Shown here one piece after another: positions 33,601-42,425 of a DNA stretch of 64,000 nucleotides (its first letter is position 1; every line of letters begins with the position of its first letter). The notes under the pieces were generated by a model that was given only the letters and a program-made list of their open reading frames with translations, made no database searches and was not told where the DNA came from. The DNA is from Purpureocillium takamizusanense (taxonomy: Eukaryota > Ascomycota > Sordariomycetes > Hypocreales > Ophiocordycipitaceae). The position numbers were made by a program, and so were the translations under genes. Location of the stretch: NCBI RefSeq assembly GCF_022605165.1, contig NC_063070.1, positions 2,480,001 through 2,544,000 of the forward strand, read 5' to 3'.

Positions 33601-34696
33601 ATTCGACCAGTTGTGGCGGCGCCAGGAACGAGAGCTTTTGCGGCCGCTCAAGATTCACCTCGGCGAGGACGGTGGCGAGGAAGGCTTCGACTCTGGTGGC
33701 GTGCAGCAAGAGTTTTTCCGCATGGCGATTGCGGAGTGCCTCGATCCCCGTTTTGGGGCCTTCACTGTCGATGAGCGGACAAAGATGGCGTGGTTCGTTC
33801 CTGGATCTATGGTTGAAGACTGGAAGTTCGAGATGATGGGCTTGTTGGTGTCGCTCGCCATCTACAACGGGCTAACGCTACCGGTGACGTTTCCCAAGGC
33901 CCTATATCGCAAGCTCCTTGGTGAACCCGTGGAGCAACTATATCACATTGCGGACGGGTGGCCAGAGCTGGCCAGCGGACTGACAACACTGCTCGAGTGG
34001 GACGAAAAAGACGGCCTGGTCGAGGACATCTTTGCTCGCACATACGAGTTTTCGGTGTCGGCGTTTGGGCGTGACGTTACGCGTGAAATGACGGCGACCG
34101 CATCTTCGTGGCCCCAGGGTCTCAGTGGATTGCAGCGGAGAGAGTCCTTGGTGTCTGGGGATGACGAGGCGCCGCTGGTGACGAACGCCAACCGCGACGA
34201 CTATGTGAGCGACTACATTCGGTACCTGACTGATATATCCGTGCGACCTCAGTTCCTTGCGTTCGAGCGTGGCTTCCGCGCATGTCTAGAACTAAAGTCG
34301 CTGTCGCTTTTGACCCCCCCGATCCTGCAATCCATCGTCGAGGGCATTCAGGAGATTGACGTCTCGGACCTGAGGCGGTACGCAAGATACGTGGGCTGGG
34401 ACTCGTCTCACCAAACGATACGCGATTTCTGGTCCATTGTCAAGCGCTACGACGACAGGATGAAGCGCAAGCTACTTGAGTTCGTCACGGCGTCAGACCG
34501 GGTGCCCGTGGGCGGAATGCGCAACCTGCAATTCGTGGTGCAGAAGAACGGCGAGGAGGACGGCGAAGGCGGCCACCTACCCACGGCGTACACATGCTAC
34601 GGCACACTACTCCTGCCACAGTATCGCGACAAAGAGGTCCTTCGCGAGCGGCTGGGAATGGCTCTCGAGAATGCGCAGGGATTCGGCTTTGCATAA
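30661..34696 (+). CDS. HUL4: HECT E3 ubiquitin ligase Hul4
   Basis: Exon 1 (30661-30908) and exon 2 (30967-34696, preferred acceptor) give 1,325 residues. Residues about 80-135 form a Cys-rich module (L-R-N-G-C, C-S-T-A-T-C-F-T-C-R-K-R) followed by Y-N-P-T-S-A-R-T-L-A, diagnostic for fungal Hul4 proteins. A long, charged, probably disordered region with many Ser, Pro and Lys follows to about residue 480. A helical middle part leads to the C-terminal HECT domain (about 970-1,325), with D-S-G-G-V-Q-Q-E-F-F and the catalytic cysteine at about 1,293 in A-Y-T-C-Y-G-T-L-L-L-P. HECT ligases pass ubiquitin from E2 to this Cys and then to substrate; yeast Hul4 acts in proteasomal quality control. The gene converges on the AlkB gene, with 169 bp between stops. 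Confidence 0.92.
30909..30966 (+). other. Intron of HUL4 with triple NAG acceptor
   Basis: GTACGT donor at 30909. The 3' end reads CAG-TAG-CAG, three successive in-frame acceptors ending at 30960, 30963 and 30966. The last gives V-D-R-Y-V-V-Q-L-R, the best fit to the family; the others would insert Ser-Ser or Ser before R-Y. Confidence 0.75.
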
Positions 34697-34865
34697 GCGT
34701 GTGGGTGTTGACTTTTGTACTGTAGAATCATACAAGCATAGATGGCAGGCGGTGCCGCTGTCGATTTAATATGAGCGTAGCGACGAGCGCCTGACTGTTA
34801 GTCTTACTGGCACTATGTTGTGGGACGCCGAGAGATGCTTGCGTGAAGCTCGTGCCCCATGCTAC

Positions 34866-36214
34866 TTAGTCTCTCATCTGCCTGACATTGAGATTAATCC
34901 TCTTGTTCTTCATCCAACCCTCCCATTCGGCGTACTTCCCGTCAGCCTGGGCGGGCCAGCTGTCCAGGTAGTCGGGGCACGTGCCCCTGAGCACCTTGGG
35001 CACGCCGTGCCAGGCGTACCGCGACTCTTTCGTCATATATATGGCGTCACCAGAGCGCAGCCTAAGGAGCAGGTACTTTTTCTCGTTCGTCTCTGCGTGG
35101 TGAGTAGCAGCTCCATGCGCACCGTCGCCAGCACCATTGTCATCATCCAGCACTTCACCACGCGCGATCTTCGTACCCTCCGTCTCCGGTTGCGCCTTCG
35201 TCGACGAGGAGGAGGCGGACGTATCGTTGGGAGCAATCATAAACAAACAGTCACAGCCAAAACTCAAGCTCACAAGCCCGCGGTCCGTCTCCTCGCTAAC
35301 GTCGCGGTGCATCATCATGGTGTCGCCGGGGGAGTAGAAGTTGACAATGGCCGCCTGGGCGTACGTCTGCGGGAAGAGGCCCTCCAGGAAGGCGGCCAGG
35401 TCGGGCGGGAAGGCCGGCGGCGGTGCGTCCGGGTACACGCGGTTGGTCCAGTCGTACTGCCCGCCGAGGGTGACCCAGTGCAGCCGCCGCTGGAGGACTT
35501 GCCGCGCGGAGAGGGGCTTGTGCACGGTAGGATCCTTGGGCGTGAACGTGCCGGGCGCGTTGGGAGGGAGGGAGAAGAATGATGCGGGGAGTGGTGGTTG
35601 TGATGCCGGTGCCGCTGGCTGTGAGGAGGAAGAGGAATGATTGAGGGATGGGGAGGAACAAGACGGGCGTGATGGTGGCGATGGTGACGAGGCGGGTTCT
35701 GGGTAGGGGAGGGTGTAGTGCAGATGCATGTTGGTCTGATGCACCGGGTTGTTCAGATCGCGGTGCAGCATCCTATCCAGCAGAGCGATCTGAATGGGCG
35801 CCGGCACGAGCGACGGTACTATGAGCAGGCCTGTTCGTCACATCGTTAAGTCAACATCTTTCTTCGTCTCAAGTACAACGCGTCGTCGTTCTCATATGTC
35901 TGTGTCTCATATCATATCGAGATCGTCGAGGGTGCGAACCTACCCGGTAGCAAAGGGTGGAACAAGACGGGCGCATCCTCCCGCGCGAGGTTCACAAACT
36001 CGGGATCTAAGTCTGAAAACGCCTGCTGAAGCTGCTCTCGCTTGATGGGGGCCGTCTGTCGGAAGCCAGATCTTTCGAGCGGCAGTCGAGGATCGTCGAT
36101 GCGTGGGTGTTGCATGAGGGCCTCGGGCTCCTGCTTGGAAAAAGACTTCCACTCGGCGCGCATCTCGTCCGAGGGCTGCTCATGGGCGTCGAGCTCGGCG
36201 AGGCTGACAGCCAT
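34866..36214 (-). CDS. AlkB-like 2-oxoglutarate/Fe(II) dioxygenase (ALKBH1/Abh1 type)
   Basis: Two exons (36214-35944, 35830-34866) joined over a 113-bp intron give 411 residues. The dioxygenase core is complete: N-F-Y-S-P-G-D near residue 245, the iron-binding H-R-D in M-M-M-H-R-D-V-S, D-R-G-L-V-S-L-S-F-G, the distal His in Y-A-W-H-G-V-P, and the 2-oxoglutarate-binding R-I-N-L-N-V-R near the C terminus. The family removes alkyl groups from nucleic acids; ALKBH1-type members act on tRNA or DNA. Two low-complexity insertions are notable: a Ser/Pro-rich stretch before the core, and an Asp/Ala/Gly-rich loop of about 50 residues between the H-x-D motif and the distal His. Substrate is not predictable from sequence. 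Confidence 0.88.
35831..35943 (-). other. Intron of the AlkB gene
   Basis: GTAGGT donor at 35943, GTTGACTTAAC branch-like element, GAACAG acceptor ending at 35831. It joins F-H-P-L-L-P-G to L-L-I-V-P-S-L in frame. Confidence 0.83.
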
Positions 36215-36697
36215 TTCTGAAAGACGACCCTCGGGTTTGTTTCAATCTTTGTCGGTTGCGTGCTCTATGCCGTGAATGCTGGGAACATGTACGAAGTATG
36301 CTGTACACCGCGCCAATGGTGGCCAGGAGTCTCAAAATCACGGCTGTAGGTTCTGAGACAGGTCGCTTCTCGTAGGGCGAAACGCTTATAGCACTTGTGC
36401 GAATGCCAATACACGCGAATGATATGCCGTGCAAATGAGCAGAGAAGCTGTCGGGTGGCGAAGCTCGTTTCGTGAAACTCATAAAGCATCGTCACAAATT
36501 ATGGATGAGGTTGAAGTGGGCAGCATTATTACCTAATCACCTTGACCAACTTCAACTTCACAACCTCGCTCGCAGAGTCACAGCCCTCTCTCATCTCAAA
36601 ACTCTCGACTTTGATCACGAGAGCTCCTAATAATACTCGGATTAAAGCACTCCGACTTCACATGGTCGTACCAACCACGGCGGCTCATGGACTCATA
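36215..36697. other. Divergent promoter between the AlkB and EngB GTPase genes
   Basis: Short shared upstream region. The EngB frame is open from 36542, so part may be coding if an earlier start is used. Confidence 0.5.
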
Positions 36698-38023
36698 ATG
36701 TCGCTGCCACCGTGGCAGCTCTCCCTACGCAGGCTGTCCGCGACGAAGCCGGTCTTTCTGCGCCTCCAGACGCTCCCCTTCTCTGTCTCGGTCCCGCGCG
36801 ATGTCCGCCAGCGCCCGGGTGCGGTTCGACGGGCTCAGCACGCATCTGTAGGGGAGGCTCTTTCCCCTCTGTACGCAGGTGAAGCGCCGCTAGAAGGGCG
36901 AGTCTCGGCCGAAGCCGACAAGTCACCCACCGCTGTCGCGACGAAGCTCAGGGGAAAGCCTCGGCCGAAGCAACGGGACGACGGATCCAGCCACGGCGCG
37001 CAACCGCGCAAGGCACCACAGCAGCCGACTGCCTCCCCAACTTCGGAGGCGCAGGCATCAGCCGCCGCCGCCCTCGAGCGTGCAGTCGCCCAGATCCCCG
37101 CCGACTCCCGCTCCCTCGCCACTTACAAGCTCATCCGGCACTCCGCCTCCGAGCCCCTGACAGTGAAGTCCTCCCGCGCCGAAGTCCATCAACTTGCCGC
37201 CGCCGAGCGCTTCTTCGATCGGCACCCCTGCCAGCTCCTCTACTCTGCCGCGTCCGCCTCCCCGCGCCAGCACGCCCCCAACGCGCACATCCCCGAGGTG
37301 GCCATCCTCGGCGCCTCCAATGTCGGCAAGTCGTCCTTTCTCAACGCCCTCGTCGGGCGAACCCGCGGCCGCGGCGGCGTCGCGCACGTCAGCCAGCGCC
37401 CCGGTCGCACCACCCTGATGAACGTCTTCGGCGTCGGCCCGCGGCCCAAGATCCCCGCCTCGCTCGTGAAGAAGGGCGCCGCCCCGCCGCGCCACAGCCT
37501 CATCCTCGTCGACACTCCCGGGTACGGGTACAGGAGCCAGGCGAGCTGGGGCGAGGCCGTGACGGGCTACATCCGTGGCCGCCACATGCTGCGCGGCGCA
37601 GTGCTGCTCCTCTCGTCGGAAAAGGGCAGGCTCCTCCCTGAGGACGAGTGGCTGCTGAGGACGCTGGCCGAGGCCAACACGCGTACGCTTGTCGTATTGA
37701 CCAAGGCGGATAAGGGGCGGCACGAAAACTGGCCCGCGAGGTGCGGCGCCATGGCCGATACGCTGCTACGGGTACTGCGCAACATGAACAAGTCAGTCGG
37801 AGGAGGGTGGAGGACGGCCACGGGCGCGACGGGAGATGTTTTCATCACGGCGGCAGGCATGGACACGACGGGCAAGCTAGGCAACGGTGCGGGCATGGGA
37901 GGTGTCCGAGCGGCGATTCTGGAAATGGCTGGCTACACGTTGCAGGACAAGGTGGCCAAAAAGGACGAGGCGGTCACGTATACGGGCCCGATAGTCTCTT
38001 TTGATGACATTCCGGGGCAGTAG
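36698..38023 (+). CDS. Mitochondrial EngB/YihA-type GTPase (Mrx8/GTPBP8-like)
   Basis: A single-exon gene. The start at 36698 (M-S-L-P-P-W-Q-L-S-L-R-R-L) gives 441 residues with a typical mitochondrial presequence of Arg, Ser and Leu; in-frame ATGs at 36662 and 36542 are alternatives. GTPase motifs: G1 G-A-S-N-V-G-K-S near 205-212, G2 region R-P-G-R-T-T-L-M-N, G3 D-T-P-G-Y-G, and G4 T-K-A-D. The D-T-P-G-Y-G and H-V-S-Q-R-P-G-R-T signatures mark the EngB family, which assists large-subunit assembly in bacteria; the yeast homologue is a mitochondrial protein of the translation apparatus. The stretch from residue 30 to 170 is low-complexity and poorly conserved. The gene converges on the C3HC gene, with 178 bp between stops. 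Confidence 0.87.
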   Translation: MSLPPWQLSLRRLSATKPVFLRLQTLPFSVSVPRDVRQRPGAVRRAQHASVGEALSPLYAGEAPLEGRVSAEADKSPTAVATKLRGKPRPKQRDDGSSHGAQPRKAPQQPTASPTSEAQASAAAALERAVAQIPADSRSLATYKLIRHSASEPLTVKSSRAEVHQLAAAERFFDRHPCQLLYSAASASPRQHAPNAHIPEVAILGASNVGKSSFLNALVGRTRGRGGVAHVSQRPGRTTLMNVFGVGPRPKIPASLVKKGAAPPRHSLILVDTPGYGYRSQASWGEAVTGYIRGRHMLRGAVLLLSSEKGRLLPEDEWLLRTLAEANTRTLVVLTKADKGRHENWPARCGAMADTLLRVLRNMNKSVGGGWRTATGATGDVFITAAGMDTTGKLGNGAGMGGVRAAILEMAGYTLQDKVAKKDEAVTYTGPIVSFDDIPGQ

Positions 38024-38201
38024 GGTCACTGTCTCGTGTTGAAATACTGTAAATCTAGAATTGTCGCTATTTAATCGTAATAGTGGAAAATTCCACCAAC
38101 GTCTCTTCCACATAGGCCATGGCCAGCACATCACTCTATACACACCTCAACGCCATTTCGACGATCTACAGCATGCGGCCACATCCACACTCGGTCCTCG
38201 C

Positions 38202-39765
38202 TCATACGCCAGACTTGTTCGAGTGTGACGTACCCGGCCTGCTGAGCGGCCGGCGCAGCTTCCGAGCGCCCTTTGTTTCGAACAGGCTTTTTACCTTTCT
38301 AAGTCTCGCCCAACGTTCCTTGTCCTTTGCCGAGCGGGCTTTCTCATCCACTTCCTCATCCTGCGCGTTATGCGCCCCAGGATTAACTGGCTCCCCGGGT
38401 GTGGCAGGAGTTGCCGTAGTTGCGTCTCCACCTGGTATAGACGGTGGCGCTTCGTGGTCGTGGATCAACCGACCAAAGCGTTTCGAGCGGCCCTCGTACA
38501 CATCCCGCAACTCAGAGTCGTTCTTTATGGTCTGTAGCAACATGTTCCAACCTGTATTTTGCGTGTTCTCTGTTGATGACGCGCCCCGGCTCTGGGCCTT
38601 GGCGTTGCTCCAGGGACAGAAGAAGCGGTGCTCTCGAACGGGATCCAGAAAGTCCATGGGCGCAGGCACAATGACCTGGCCATCTTCATCCACTTCCTTG
38701 CTTTTAAACATCCACAAGCCTAGTCGCCGTAGACAAGAGTGACATGAAGCTGAGTTGGGAACGGCTCCTATTCGGGCATTCGACAGCCCCTGCCAGCCCA
38801 TGAGCGCCAGGGCAAGAGCAGATCGGTTGACAGGCTTGGAAGGCTCTTCGGGAGATTTAACGTTGGCGAAAAAGTCTGGTGGAAGCTGCCCTAGCACACC
38901 ATCAAGATTGATTTCTTCTGGGAGTCGTAGATTGAATTCGTAAGGGAGAAATGACGATCGCGAGCACAGCTCGTCGTAGCGGTTTCGTAAGGCCGAAAGA
39001 GTCGACTGGGTGTTTGAAAAGGAAAGTCGCAGCAGAGAATCTATGACATGGTTAGAGAAGAGGAGGGTTTGATAGGATTGGTCAACCATACCATCACAGC
39101 CACGCCTTCTCCACAGGCAGTCTTGTTGATGCGAGCTCACGATGAGCTCGGCATACTTCTCCACTAAGGCCTCCTCTGTTGCGATGTTAGCGTGGTATAC
39201 TCAATATCGAATCATGGTAAGGAGACTAACCAATTTCTGACGGCACCAGAACTGAGACCTCTTTGCCGTCCACATCTTTGCGGTTGAGCTTGACGACGAG
39301 CTCCTTGTGGCACAGAACGCACCGAACTCTCTCCTTGCCCTGACATATCCACCCACGCTTCGCCCATTCCACCTCGTTGACCCGTTCTGGCTTGGGTGTC
39401 CAGTCAGTGAGCTCCTGAAAGGTGGCGAGCCGCCTCAGAAGCTCATCCCTATCACCAGGCACGTACTTGGCGAGCGCGTCCTTGTCTCTGACCGACTTGG
39501 CGCTGGATTGCGTGGTAGACCTCCGTAGGGCGTTGGATAACGATGATGTGAGGGAGGGATTGTAGGCGCTCGGCGCGGTCGAGTCGGGAAAGCCCAGACG
39601 TCGGCGCTTCTGGAGGAGCGCATCGTGGGAAGCGGTGGCGGCAGCCTCGCTGCGTCGAGAGTCGGCACTCATGGTCCCAGAGGCGGTGGCATCCGATGTC
39701 GATGACGGCCGTGGGCTGTTGAGCCCCTGGAGGAGGGCGTTGAACTTTCGTTTCGTTGCGTGCAT
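38202..39765 (-). CDS. C3HC zinc-finger protein, Rsm1/NIPA-like
   Basis: Three exons (39765-39231, 39175-39092, 39040-38202) give 485 residues; an ATG at 39792 would add nine more. The start M-H-A-T-K-R-K-F-N is typical of the family. The C3HC finger spans R-V-R-C-V-L-C, then H-Q-Q-D-C-L-W-R-R-R-G-C-D after the first intron, followed by L-R-N-R-Y-D-E-L-C. A second Cys/His module is near 330-385 (C-H-S-C-L-R-R-L-G-L-W, R-E-H-R-F-F-C-P-W). S. pombe Rsm1 takes part in mRNA export and human NIPA (ZC3HC1) is a nuclear-basket component. The second intron is 51 bp long and open in frame, so unspliced mRNA would encode a 17-residue insertion inside the finger; family comparison supports splicing. Confidence 0.87.
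39041..39091 (-). other. Frame-preserving 51-bp intron in the C3HC gene
   Basis: GTATGG donor at 39091, CTCTAAC branch site, GTCATAG acceptor ending at 39041. Its length is a multiple of three and it has no stop, so it hides inside one open frame. Removal restores the expected G-C-D-D-S-L-L-R-L context. Confidence 0.82.
39176..39230 (-). other. First intron of the C3HC gene
   Basis: 55 bp, GTTAGT donor, GCTAAC branch site, CAACAG acceptor. It joins P-S-E-I-E to E-A-L-V-E-K-Y in frame. Confidence 0.82.
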
Positions 39766-40738
39766 GGCTGCGACGGTGGAAGAAGCAAGCAAGCCGTCGC
39801 GTCGCGATGGGAGTCTGGATGCTGCTGGGCGGCGCTGATTATGGCTGCATGCAGGAGGAGACGGCCCAATTGGTGGGCGGCGGACGCGGGAGGGTGAGAC
39901 AAGCTGTTATCAAACGAAGTCTGCGACCGTAGCACTCGAACGGGGGTGGGGTAGTAGCGGGAGAGGAGCGTGACACGAAGGCTTGTGTTGTTGCGTAGCC
40001 GATGAGATGTTTGTTCAAGCACCATCGAAGAAGGCTAATGATGCAGCTGGTTGCCCGGGTCTCCCGCCTGCCCAAGTACTGACCGACCCAGTGCCTTAAT
40101 TAGTACTAAGGTCCAGTACTTGCAGGGGTAACAAGGTGCCCAGTCTGCCACAGCACGACGCACCACTGAAAGGCGCCAGGGCACCTGCTTAGACTGATGG
40201 GCGCTGCAACATGAGCGCATGCCACCAGGAACCCGGAGTCGGCACATGTTTTGTCCTCGATAGCGATAAGCGCCCGATGCCCCACCACTGGACCCCTGGA
40301 CGCAGCAGCCACCACCCATCCGCGAGCCCACAGAAATTTTTCCAGCCTTGCCCCGGCCAACTTTTTTTTCGGGTCGCTTTTCCCGCCTTTTTGACCTGCT
40401 AGGAGTGATTGTGTTGCAACCTCGCGGTGATCCAACGACCACCTGCTTTTCTTTTCTTGCTCCTTCTTGGCTTGGAGGCGTTCAGTATCTTAACGCAGTC
40501 CCTCATTGATCTCTCTCAAACCCTCACCCTTGTCTCAAGTCTTCAAATTCAACGTGAGGAGGCTCGAATTGCCAAAGCCACCGAGTTCCCGCAGCGCATG
40601 CACATGTCGTCCCGCGGCCCGCCCTCTTGGCTCTTCTCCCACAACACCGACAACGACAGCAAGCAGCAGCAATCGCGTGCTACAGACGAGAAGACGCAGA
40701 GCAATAAACACAAGCAGCCTGCAAAACAAACCGACAAA
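39766..40738. other. Divergent promoter between the C3HC and Srp40-like genes
   Basis: The right half stays open in the Srp40 frame from about 40409; in-frame ATGs at 40598 and 40604 lie there. No further gene. Confidence 0.5.
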
Positions 40739-41977
40739 ATGGGCAAAAAAAGCACCGCCAAGGCAGCCCCTGCCTCCAAGAAGAAGGCTGTCCCTGTCCC
40801 CGCCGCCGCCGCCGCCGCCGCCGCCCAGCAGGCCCCGGCCCAGCTGATGGACATGGTCGGAGACTTCCTTGCCGAAAACTCCTTCACCAAGGCGCATACT
40901 GCCTTCGTGAAGCAGCGCGGCGTGAGCAGCGCCCCGCGGAGCGTCGATCAGACGCTCATGGACCTCTATAGCGCTTGGGACCAGGCCAGGGTCAAGAACC
41001 TAGACAAGACGAAGAAAGCGGGCTCTTCCGCCGACAGCTCCAGCGACGACTCAAGCTCAGACGAGAGTTCCAGCTCTGGTGATAGTGACAGCTCCTCTTC
41101 GGACGACAGCGCGGATGAGAGCGACGACTCTAGCTCTTCCTCGGACGACAGCGACAGTGACAGCGAGAAGGAGACGGTCAACAACAAGCCCGCCGCCAAC
41201 CTGAAGCGCAAGGCTCCCGCCAGCGACTCTTCCTCCTCGTCTGACTCGAGCTCCTCCGACGAGTCCAGCTCCGACTCCGACTCTGACTCGGCCAGCAAGC
41301 CCAAGACGAAGAAGCAAAAGACTACGGCGGCCACGTCTGGCAACTCCGACTCAGACAGCTCGTCAGATGACGAGAAGATGGACGTGGACAGCTCCTCATC
41401 CGACTCGAGCTCCGACTCTGACTCCGACTCGAGCGACTCGGACGAGTCCGTCGTCAAGGCAGAGGTCGCCGCCAAGGTGGCACTTCCCGAGTCTGACTCC
41501 GACTCTAGCTCCAGCTCGTCCGACTCGTCCGATTCGGACTCGGAGGACGAGAAAAAGACGAAGAAGAAGACGACGAAGAAGCCCGCCAAGGCCGTCAAGG
41601 TCTCCTCCAGCAAGGACCAGTCCGACTCGTCAGTCACGCTGCCCAGCAACTCGCCCGAGCCTCCCAAGACGTCCACCACCAACCCTCCTCTGCCCCCGGA
41701 CCCCGTCGTCAACGGCACCAACGGCGTCAACGGCCGCGCCGGCGGCAAGAAGCAGCAGAATGAGCGCTTCTCCCGCATTCCCAAGAACATCCAGGTCGAC
41801 ACTCGCTTCGCCTCCAATGACTACATCTCCATGGACTACTCGCAACGCGCGCACGAGGACCTCATCGTTACACGTGGCAAGGGCTTCACCAAGGAGAAGA
41901 ACAAGAAGAAGCGCGGCAGCTTCAAGGGCGGCATGATTGACATCAACGACAAGAAGGGCATCTACTTTGACGATTGA
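40739..41977 (+). CDS. Srp40/Nopp140-like nucleolar phosphoprotein
   Basis: Chosen start 40739 (M-G-K-K-S-T-A-K) gives 412 residues, single exon. Residues about 33-60 (L-M-D-M-V-G-D-F-L-A-E-N-S-F) form a LisH-like helix pair. The middle is a long series of Ser/Asp/Glu blocks separated by Lys/Ala/Pro segments, the typical CK2-substrate repeats of Nopp140 and Srp40. The C terminus is the conserved SRP40_C domain (R-F-S-R-I-P near 345, then R-G-K-G-F-T-K-E-K-N-K-K-K-R-G-S). In yeast Srp40 is a nucleolar chaperone for snoRNPs. In-frame ATGs at 40598 and 40604 could give an N-terminal extension of about 47 residues rich in Gln, Lys and Asn; it looks like leader. It converges on the deaminase gene. 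Confidence 0.9.
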   Translation: MGKKSTAKAAPASKKKAVPVPAAAAAAAAQQAPAQLMDMVGDFLAENSFTKAHTAFVKQRGVSSAPRSVDQTLMDLYSAWDQARVKNLDKTKKAGSSADSSSDDSSSDESSSSGDSDSSSSDDSADESDDSSSSSDDSDSDSEKETVNNKPAANLKRKAPASDSSSSSDSSSSDESSSDSDSDSASKPKTKKQKTTAATSGNSDSDSSSDDEKMDVDSSSSDSSSDSDSDSSDSDESVVKAEVAAKVALPESDSDSSSSSSDSSDSDSEDEKKTKKKTTKKPAKAVKVSSSKDQSDSSVTLPSNSPEPPKTSTTNPPLPPDPVVNGTNGVNGRAGGKKQQNERFSRIPKNIQVDTRFASNDYISMDYSQRAHEDLIVTRGKGFTKEKNKKKRGSFKGGMIDINDKKGIYFDD

Positions 41978-42425
41978 GGCAGTGCGGGCAGTAACAAAAA
42001 CAAAAACCGAGAAAAAAGAAAGCGAATGCACGCACGTGTTGCGTGTGAGCCAGCTCAATGGAAAAGACAAGACAGGGTCGACAGACAGATAGGAGGCATT
42101 GCGGAGCAAAGGACCGGCGTTACAGGTGGAGCGAAGACACACGGGGCGTCTCCCGACTCGATATACCCGAGGCGCGGCAGGGGCGTTGATGTTTATTGAC
42201 CTCGTTTAAAACTCTCTGTTGGCATGGCGGCGTATGTAGAACCGTAGAATTTTCGCATAGCAAACATCATTGCTTTCTTCCGGTTTAAATAGAACAAAAA
42301 CAACAACCCCCGCTTCGAACCAAACCAGATATCTCTACGCGATTCCGAGGTCGTTGCAAATCGTGACATCGTGTTGCGCCGCGCGTGAGCGGTCGGTCCC
42401 CAGGCGCCCCTCGTCTCTTGTCTAT
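41978..42425. other. Space between convergent Srp40-like and deaminase genes
   Basis: AT-richer 3' flanks of both genes. Nothing recognised. Confidence 0.5.

Noticed and set aside
40966..41817. Antisense frame rich in Ser and Glu
   Set aside because: It is the mirror of the Ser/Asp repeats of the Srp40-like gene.
42312..42332. TTCGAA box resembling a tRNA B box
   Set aside because: No acceptor stem, anticodon arm or A box could be folded around it; the same holds for the TTCGAA near 4271.
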